Source: Olsenella sp. SW781 (GTDB taxonomy: Bacteria > Actinomycetota > Coriobacteriia > Coriobacteriales > Atopobiaceae). Taken from it: a DNA stretch of 56,292 bases. A program made the position numbers and the translations under genes. The stretch covers positions 1 through 56,292 of the forward strand of contig NZ_SJOU01000016.1 in assembly GCF_012027725.1 (NCBI RefSeq). Direction: 5' to 3'. The notes beneath the pieces were generated by a model, which saw only the letters and a program-made list of their open reading frames with translations, did not search any database and was not told the DNA's origin. Positions 51,747-56,292 of the stretch are shown one piece after another; the stretch's first letter is position 1; each line of letters opens with the position of its first letter.

Positions 51747-51773
51747 GTGGAAAAGGGACAGGCACTTTTCCAC
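51747..51773. repeat. family B dyad
   Basis: GTGGAAAAGGGACAGGCACTT continues as TTCCAC, in the 50-base gap after the MFS gene. It may terminate the MFS transcript. Confidence 0.9.
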
Positions 51774-51793
51774 ACTGCAGAGGATGTTGGCGC

Positions 51794-52279
51794 ATGCGAA
51801 TCTACAAGGGCAACCCGGAGCTCGTGTTCCGAGGCAGGGTGGCCCCGTGGTACGGGGCGCTCGCCGGGATCGTCTCCTTTGCCGCGGCGGCGCTTGCGCT
51901 GCAGCCGGGCATGCCCGTGGGCGTGCCGGTCCTGGTGCTCGTGGCCGGGGCGCTCCTCCTCTGGCCCGTCGTGGTGCGCAACCGCGTCGAGCTCTACAAG
52001 GACCGCCTGGAGATCGTCTTTGGCTGGGCGCGCACGATCATCCCGTACGACCACGTCCGCGGCGTGCGGCGCTTCTCCGGCCCCGCCCTGAACATGAACG
52101 ACTTCACGGCGCATGCCAACGCGGCCTCGCTCGAGGGCGTGTTCATCGAGGCGCCGATGGACGGTGACGCCGCGGTCTCCGTGATCGGCAACGACAACCT
52201 GGTGAGCGAGCTTCGCCGCCGCGCCGGGGTCGACGCGGGGGACGCCGGCGTGCCGTCCTGCCCCGAGGACAGCGAGTAA
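51794..52279 (+). CDS. PH-domain-like membrane protein
   Basis: This 161-residue protein has two hydrophobic segments (about 20-37 and 43-58), then a bacterial PH-like domain ('RVELYKDRLEIVFGWARTIIPYDHVRGVRRF'), with a tail to residue 161. This fits the small membrane-bound YdbS/PH-domain type; function is unknown. The ATG at 51794 has GAGGA upstream. Confidence 0.7.
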   Translation: MRIYKGNPELVFRGRVAPWYGALAGIVSFAAAALALQPGMPVGVPVLVLVAGALLLWPVVVRNRVELYKDRLEIVFGWARTIIPYDHVRGVRRFSGPALNMNDFTAHANAASLEGVFIEAPMDGDAAVSVIGNDNLVSELRRRAGVDAGDAGVPSCPEDSE

Positions 52280-52331
52280 GAGCACATCGACAGAAAGGCC
52301 CCTCCGGGCGGCCCGTTCCGTCGATTTGCTC
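52280..52331. terminator. bidirectional terminator between convergent genes
   Basis: GAGCACATCGAC and GTCGATTTGCTC form a 12-bp stem with one mismatch, around an inner GGCC...GGCC hairpin. It separates the PH-domain and methyltransferase genes. Confidence 0.65.
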
Positions 52332-52340
52332 TGTCTCGCG

Positions 52341-53201
52341 TCAGGCGGGGCGGACGGGATGGGATGCTGGCTTGCGCGCCACCACGGCAAACGTGAGCGG
52401 GATGCGCGGGCTGCCCTCGGGCATGGTCCAGCCATCCGGCGTTTCCACGAGGCAGGGCAGGGAGCGCCACTCCGCATGCGGGCTCTCGCGGAAGTCCTCG
52501 ATGACGAGCCCCGCGGCGAGCAGCCCGCCGATGAGCTCCTGGAAGTCGTGGTTCCAGTTGTGGGCGGCGGTGTGCGCGATTGCGCCCTCGGTGCCGGGCA
52601 CGTAGCTGCCGTCGTCCTCGTAGTCGTCCACGCCGCCGGAGAGGTAGTCCCCGTGCACCGTGAGCGACTCGTAGGCGAGCGCCCCCAGCAGCGGGTGGTC
52701 GTCGCGGACGAGAAGGACGCCGCCCGGCCGGAGCAGCCGCGCCGCCGAGCGCGCCCAGCTCGAGAGCTCGGGCAGCCACTCGAGCGCGCCCGTTCCGGTG
52801 ACGATGACGTCGAACTGCCGGTCGATGGCATCGGCCGCGCGCCGGGCGTCTCCCTCCACGTAGGTGACGTGGGCGCCTGCGCGCTCGGCTATCTCCCGCG
52901 CGAGCTCGAGGGAGGCGGGGGAGAAGTCGAGCCCCCAGACCTCGGCCGCGCCGAGGCGCTCCCAGCAGAGGGTGTCCGTCCCGATGTGGCACTGCAGGTG
53001 CAGCACCGAGCGGCCGGCAAGGCCCCGCGTCCCCAGGTGGGGGAGAAGAACCTCGTGGTCTCGGCGGGCAACGGGTGAGACGTAGCCGTGGTCGGACACC
53101 AGCCGCTCGACCTCGTAGAACGGCGACGCCGCATGCACCCGCGCCCGGTCGTCCCAGTTGAGCCGGTTCTCGGCGACCCTGCGCTCGGTCTCTGCGTCCA
53201 C
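52341..53201 (-). CDS. class I SAM-dependent methyltransferase
   Basis: This 286-residue protein has motif I 'VLHLQCHIGTDTLCWERLGA', motif II 'VWGLDFSPASLELARE' and 'YVEGDAR'. Motif I with Gln-Cys-His-Ile-Gly-Thr marks a particular methyltransferase branch. Substrate is unknown. The GTG at 53201 follows GGGAGGGAGAAGAAC; the upstream ATG at 53219 has no ribosome site, so GTG is preferred. Confidence 0.85.
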   Translation of the reverse strand: MDAETERRVAENRLNWDDRARVHAASPFYEVERLVSDHGYVSPVARRDHEVLLPHLGTRGLAGRSVLHLQCHIGTDTLCWERLGAAEVWGLDFSPASLELAREIAERAGAHVTYVEGDARRAADAIDRQFDVIVTGTGALEWLPELSSWARSAARLLRPGGVLLVRDDHPLLGALAYESLTVHGDYLSGGVDDYEDDGSYVPGTEGAIAHTAAHNWNHDFQELIGGLLAAGLVIEDFRESPHAEWRSLPCLVETPDGWTMPEGSPRIPLTFAVVARKPASHPVRPA

Positions 53202-53252
53202 GTTCTTCTCCCTCCCCATAGGGGTCGTTGCCTTAGAGCGACCCCTTTGGTT

Positions 53253-53786
53253 CTAGCATTCGAGCCGACCGCCGGGGGTGACGAGCCGCCAGAGGCATCC
53301 GCCGGGCGCGGTCGCGCGCTCGGCCTCCTCCCGGGAGCGCAGCTCGACGAGCTGGCACCTCGCCGGACGGGCGTCCAGCAGCTCGCGGATGCGGGGCAGC
53401 CGCTCTTCCGGGAAGCGCTCGACATAGCGGGCGAACTCGGGGTCGAGCTCCGTCTCCTGCCAGGGCAGGTCCTCGCGCGGCCTGCCGATGCGCGAGCGGA
53501 TTCCCTCGAGGCATGTCTCGAGCGGCAGGTCAAGAAGGACGACGATGTCGGCTCGCTCGATGCGCGCGGGGAGCGCCCTGGAGTAGGTCCCGTCGATGAT
53601 CCAGCGCTCCTGCGACACGAGCCTGTCGTGCGCGGCGTCAAACTCGTCCCCCGTGACATGGCCCCCGTCAGGGAGGTGCCAGAGCATGTCAAGGTGGTAG
53701 AGGGGCAGGCCGGAGAGGTCGCGCAGCCTCCGCGCAAGCGTCGACTTGCCCGAGCCCGGGCTCCCCACAATCGCCACGCGCCTCAT
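53253..53786 (-). CDS. P-loop kinase of the adenylate-kinase-like (FlaR) type
   Basis: This 177-residue protein opens 'RRVAIVGSPGSGKSTLARRLRDLSGLPLYHLDMLWH', a Walker A typical of the so-called DNA topology modulation (FlaR) kinases. 'WIIDGTYSRALP..ERADIVVLLDLP' follows. Family members are small nucleotide or shikimate-like kinases of unknown substrate. GAGGAGGAC precedes the ATG at 53786. Confidence 0.88.
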   Translation of the reverse strand: MRRVAIVGSPGSGKSTLARRLRDLSGLPLYHLDMLWHLPDGGHVTGDEFDAAHDRLVSQERWIIDGTYSRALPARIERADIVVLLDLPLETCLEGIRSRIGRPREDLPWQETELDPEFARYVERFPEERLPRIRELLDARPARCQLVELRSREEAERATAPGGCLWRLVTPGGRLEC

Positions 53787-53876
53787 GGTCGTCCTCCTCT
53801 GCCAATCGCGATGGGCCTGAGAGTATACCTTGGCCTCGGGCGCGCTACAATGCCGCCAGCGATGAAGGAGGGGCGC

Positions 53877-54797
53877 ATGGCAATCGAGCGCGTGGCAATA
53901 CTGGGCAGGGGAGCGGTTGGCCTGCTCTACGGGACCATTGCCGAGAAGAACCTCGGGCACGGGGCCGTCGAGTACGTGATGGACGACGCGCGCTTCGCCC
54001 GCCACGCGGGCGAGACGGTGACCGTGAACGGCGAGCCCTGCCGCGTGCCCACGATTCCCGCGAGTGAGGCCACGCCCGTCGACCTGGTGATCCTTGCAAT
54101 CAAGGCGCCGGGGATGCCCGCGGCGCTGGACACGATGGAGCGCCTCGTGGGGCCGCGCACCGCCATTGCGTCGCTGGTGAACGGCGTGACGAGCGAGGAG
54201 CGGGTAGCGGAGCGCTTTGGCTGGGAGCGCACCGTGCTCTCGGTAGCGCAGGGCATGGACGCCGTCTTCATCGGCTCCGACATGACCTATAGCCATCCCG
54301 GCGAGATTCGCTTCGGCGCGGCGCCTGGCACGGCCGCGGGCGTGGTCGAGGACGTCGCCGACCTCTATGCGCGCACCGGCATCCCGCACGTGGTGGAGGC
54401 CGACATCCGTCACCGCATGTGGACGAAGCTCATGCTCAACGTGGGCATCAACCAGGTCTGCATGGTCTACGGCGGCACCTACGGATCCGCGAGCGAGCCC
54501 GACAGCGAGCAGAACCGCTGCTTCGTGGCCGCCATGCGCGAGGCGCTGGCCGTCGCGCGCGCCGAGGGTGTGGACGTGACCGAGGAGGACCTCGCTCAGA
54601 TGGCGGCGCTCATCGCCTCGCTCGACCCCGAGGGCATGCCGTCCATGGCGCAGGACCGCATCAACGAGAAGCCCACCGAGGTCGAGGAGTTCTCCGGCAC
54701 GGTGATCCGCCTTGCCGAGAAGCACGGGCTGCTCGTCCCCACCAACCGCTGGCTCTACGGGCGCATCCGCGAGCTCGAGGCGGGCTTCGGGGCGTAG
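53877..54797 (+). CDS. panE: 2-dehydropantoate 2-reductase (ketopantoate reductase family)
   Basis: This 306-residue protein has the N-terminal Rossmann 'VAILGRGAVGLLYG', then 'LVILAIKAPGMPAALDTM', 'LVNGVTSEE' and 'HRMWTKLMLNVGINQV' with the catalytic Lys. It reduces ketopantoate to pantoate for CoA synthesis with NADPH. Family members with other substrates exist. ATG 53877 follows AAGGAGGGG. It is divergent from the kinase gene. Confidence 0.9.
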   Translation: MAIERVAILGRGAVGLLYGTIAEKNLGHGAVEYVMDDARFARHAGETVTVNGEPCRVPTIPASEATPVDLVILAIKAPGMPAALDTMERLVGPRTAIASLVNGVTSEERVAERFGWERTVLSVAQGMDAVFIGSDMTYSHPGEIRFGAAPGTAAGVVEDVADLYARTGIPHVVEADIRHRMWTKLMLNVGINQVCMVYGGTYGSASEPDSEQNRCFVAAMREALAVARAEGVDVTEEDLAQMAALIASLDPEGMPSMAQDRINEKPTEVEEFSGTVIRLAEKHGLLVPTNRWLYGRIRELEAGFGA

Positions 54798-54827
54798 GGC
54801 GGCGTCGGGGGGCTGTGCCCCGGAGCC

Positions 54828-54975
54828 GGGTACGTACACCTCCCCTCCGGGTACGTACACACGCCGACGTCCGCAGGCCGTGTTCCTCAGGGAAAGCCGC
54901 AGGTAGAAAGCCTAGCGAGAAGGACATCAAACCGTGAAGCTCGTACGTAACCGGAGAGGGCGTGTACGTACCCGG
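54828..54975. repeat. GTACGTAC repeat cluster
   Basis: GGGTACGTACAC occurs at 54828 and again near 54848, and its complement GTGTACGTACCC lies at about 54962. A fourth TACGTA lies near 54946. The second and third can pair (CCCTCCGGGTACGTACAC with GTGTACGTACCCGGAGGG). They fill the 204-base gap between convergent genes. Confidence 0.8.
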
Positions 54976-55001
54976 AGGGCGGGTGCCCGCTGCGGAGGCG
55001 C

Positions 55002-55973
55002 CTAGCGAAGCACGGATGTGGCGATGTAGGCGGCGTAGAGCACCACGAAGACCACGCCGTTGGCGCGGCTCATCTCGTGGCGGCGTCCGATGAAGGCAAA
55101 CCCCACGAGCGCAAGCGAGAAGAGCGCGAGAAGCACCAGGTCGAGGTTGTAGGCCGGATCATACGGGATGCTCGCGAAGAGCGCCGGGCCGCCCATGACG
55201 AGCAGCAGGTTGGATATGTTGGAACCCACGACGTTTCCGACGGCAATGTCGGAGTTGCCTCGAAAGGCCGCGACCACGCTCGTCACGAGCTCGGGCAGGC
55301 AGGTTCCGAGCGCCACCACGGTGATGCCGATGACGCGCTCCGAGATGCCCACGGCGGAGGCGATGGCGATGGCGTTCTCCACCACGAAGTCGGCGCCGAA
55401 CTTGAGCATGGCGATGCCGAGGACGATGAAGACCAGGTCGCGAATGGGGTTCGAGGCGCGGCCCTCCTCCTCGAACTCCTCCTCGAGGTCACGGTCCGCC
55501 TCCGTCATGCCGCTCGCGCCCTCGTGGAGGCCGACCACCACGGTGCGCGCCACGAAGAGGCCGAAGGCGACGAGCAGGACGACGCCCTCGAGGGCCGTGA
55601 CCTGGCCGTCGGTGTTGGCGACGAGCGCGAGAAGCCCACATGCCGCCACGCTCACGGGAATCTCGAAGCGCTGGGTGCTGCGCGAGAGCGTGACGGGCTT
55701 GATCACGGCGGAGAGGCCGAGGATGAGCAGGAGGTTTGCGAGGCAGCTGCCCATGACGTTGCCGAAGGCCATGTCGGCGTGGCCGCCGACGGCCGAGGTC
55801 ACGCTGACGACGAGCTCGGGAAGCGACGTGCCGATGGCCACGATCGTGAGCCCGGCCACGCGTTCCGGGACGCCGAGGCGCGCGGCGATGTTGCACGCGC
55901 CCTCCACGAGCCAGTTGGCGCCAAAGATGAGCAGGGCGAATCCGATTGCGATGATGATAAGGCTGAGGAGCAC
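55002..55973 (-). CDS. calcium/sodium antiporter (CaCA family, YrbG type)
   Basis: This 323-residue membrane protein has about 10 helices in two inverted repeats. Each has the ion-binding alpha motif: 'AIGTSLPELVVSVTSA' with 'GNVMGSCLANLLLILG', and 'ALGTCLPELVTSVVAA' with 'GNVVGSNISNLLLVMG'. It exchanges Ca2+ and Na+ (or K+). An acidic loop lies near residues 155-175. It starts with GTG after GAAAGGA. Confidence 0.93.
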   Translation of the reverse strand: MLLSLIIIAIGFALLIFGANWLVEGACNIAARLGVPERVAGLTIVAIGTSLPELVVSVTSAVGGHADMAFGNVMGSCLANLLLILGLSAVIKPVTLSRSTQRFEIPVSVAACGLLALVANTDGQVTALEGVVLLVAFGLFVARTVVVGLHEGASGMTEADRDLEEEFEEEGRASNPIRDLVFIVLGIAMLKFGADFVVENAIAIASAVGISERVIGITVVALGTCLPELVTSVVAAFRGNSDIAVGNVVGSNISNLLLVMGGPALFASIPYDPAYNLDLVLLALFSLALVGFAFIGRRHEMSRANGVVFVVLYAAYIATSVLR

Positions 55974-56081
55974 GTCGGTCCTTTCGGGATCGGGGCTGAT
56001 ACCTCAGTCAGTATTCCAGCTCGCGCGCGGCGCCATTCCGGGCCCGGGACCGACTCCCAAGCGAATCCACAGATTCGCAGC

Positions 56082-56137
56082 GTCGCATAACCCGACATTA
56101 TTGGCCGAATGAGACGAAAAATGTCGGGTTATGCGAC
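56082..56137 (-). terminator. hairpin after the wall-anchored protein gene
   Basis: GTCGCATAACCCGACAT and ATGTCGGGTTATGCGAC form a perfect 17-bp stem around a 22-base loop. It lies 25 bases beyond the minus-strand gene end and before the antiporter promoter. A smaller GCGAAT/ATTCGC dyad follows at 56061-56078. Confidence 0.75.
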
Positions 56138-56161
56138 CCGGCGGGAAGCGCTCTGAGCGGC

Positions 56162-56292
56162 CTAGCGCCTCCGCGAGAGCGCGGAGACCGCGCCGACGGC
56201 GGCGCCTGCCGCCGCAAGGGCGAGAAGGACCTCGGCGGCAACGAGGTCATCGCCGGCGTCCGGCAGGGCGGACGGGCCCTTCTCGGCATCTC
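56162..56292 (-). CDS. C-terminal end of a sortase-anchored surface protein (partial)
   Basis: The last 42 codons are in the window. They read Leu-Pro-Asp-Ala-Gly-Asp, then a hydrophobic helix rich in Ala, Val and Leu (about 20 residues), then Ser-Arg-Arg-Arg-stop. That is the three-part layout of a cell-wall sorting signal, with Ala in place of Thr in LPxTG. The rest of the gene lies beyond the right edge. Confidence 0.7.
   Translation of the reverse strand, partial: DAEKGPSALPDAGDDLVAAEVLLALAAAGAAVGAVSALSRRR

Overview
The window is GC-rich (roughly 70 percent by eye) and its gene content suits a host-associated Actinomycetota, most likely class Coriobacteriia (Olsenella/Atopobiaceae-like). 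That placement is inferred from gene content: a Tad-pilus pseudopilin operon, a CarD regulator, polyphosphate glucokinase, a Tat-exported tannase-like lipoprotein and a class A penicillin-binding protein. It is not a phylogenetic result. Genes are closely packed, with only about 12 percent intergenic DNA.

Layout. 1-3.5 kb: end of a Tad (Flp) pilus operon with four consecutive pilin or pseudopilin-like genes. 3.5-5.2 kb: DUF192, zinc-ribbon/FHA, JAB-domain and small acidic proteins. 5.3 kb: tRNA-Phe with a clear promoter and terminator. 5.5-10.1 kb: acylphosphatase, tannase-like esterase coupled to a BrnQ transporter, and a lipoprotein cyclophilin. 10.3-17 kb: CarD, an ACT protein, citrate synthase, Kup and a serine carboxypeptidase. 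17.2-22.1 kb: an AbiEi/nuclease-like protein, an intact IS3-family element inserted inside a dispersed palindrome, and RlmKL. 22.5-33.4 kb: phosphohexomutase, C39-like membrane protein, PBP1A, TyrS, U32 peptidase, NifU-like protein and Lgt. 33.4-40 kb: a complete D-glucosaminate uptake and catabolism cassette (mannose-type PTS with a fused IIC-IID, DgaE, DgaF, a GntR regulator and a HAD phosphatase). It is bounded on both sides by near-identical ~65-bp palindromes. 40-56.3 kb: CmpB-like membrane protein, polyphosphate glucokinase, small regulators, a divergent ABC-F/TetM-like GTPase pair, VanZ-RDD, MFS transporter, methyltransferase, nucleotide kinase, PanE, Ca/Na antiporter, and the sorting-signal end of a cell-wall-anchored protein.

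The most unusual feature is the density of short repeats. (1) The 11-mer GCGAGAAGRAC occurs 22 times on both strands by hand count, over half of them intergenic. Two inverted pairs form transcription terminators, an arrangement known for DNA uptake sequences in Pasteurellaceae and Neisseriaceae. (2) A palindrome family with ATCAAATCTGGCCGCGG arms (family A) has at least five copies, one split by the IS. (3) A family of small dyads with a GGGACAG core (family B) clusters at 43-52 kb. One 102-bp perfect copy lies in frame inside the U32 gene, and others supply or touch stop codons. (4) A near-identical palindrome pair (family C) flanks the glucosaminate cassette.

How the genes work together: the PTS imports and phosphorylates D-glucosaminate, DgaE deaminates it, and DgaF cleaves the product to pyruvate and glyceraldehyde 3-phosphate. 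Lgt would lipidate the exported esterase and cyclophilin. The pseudopilins belong to one Tad export machine whose motor and secretin genes lie to the left of this window.
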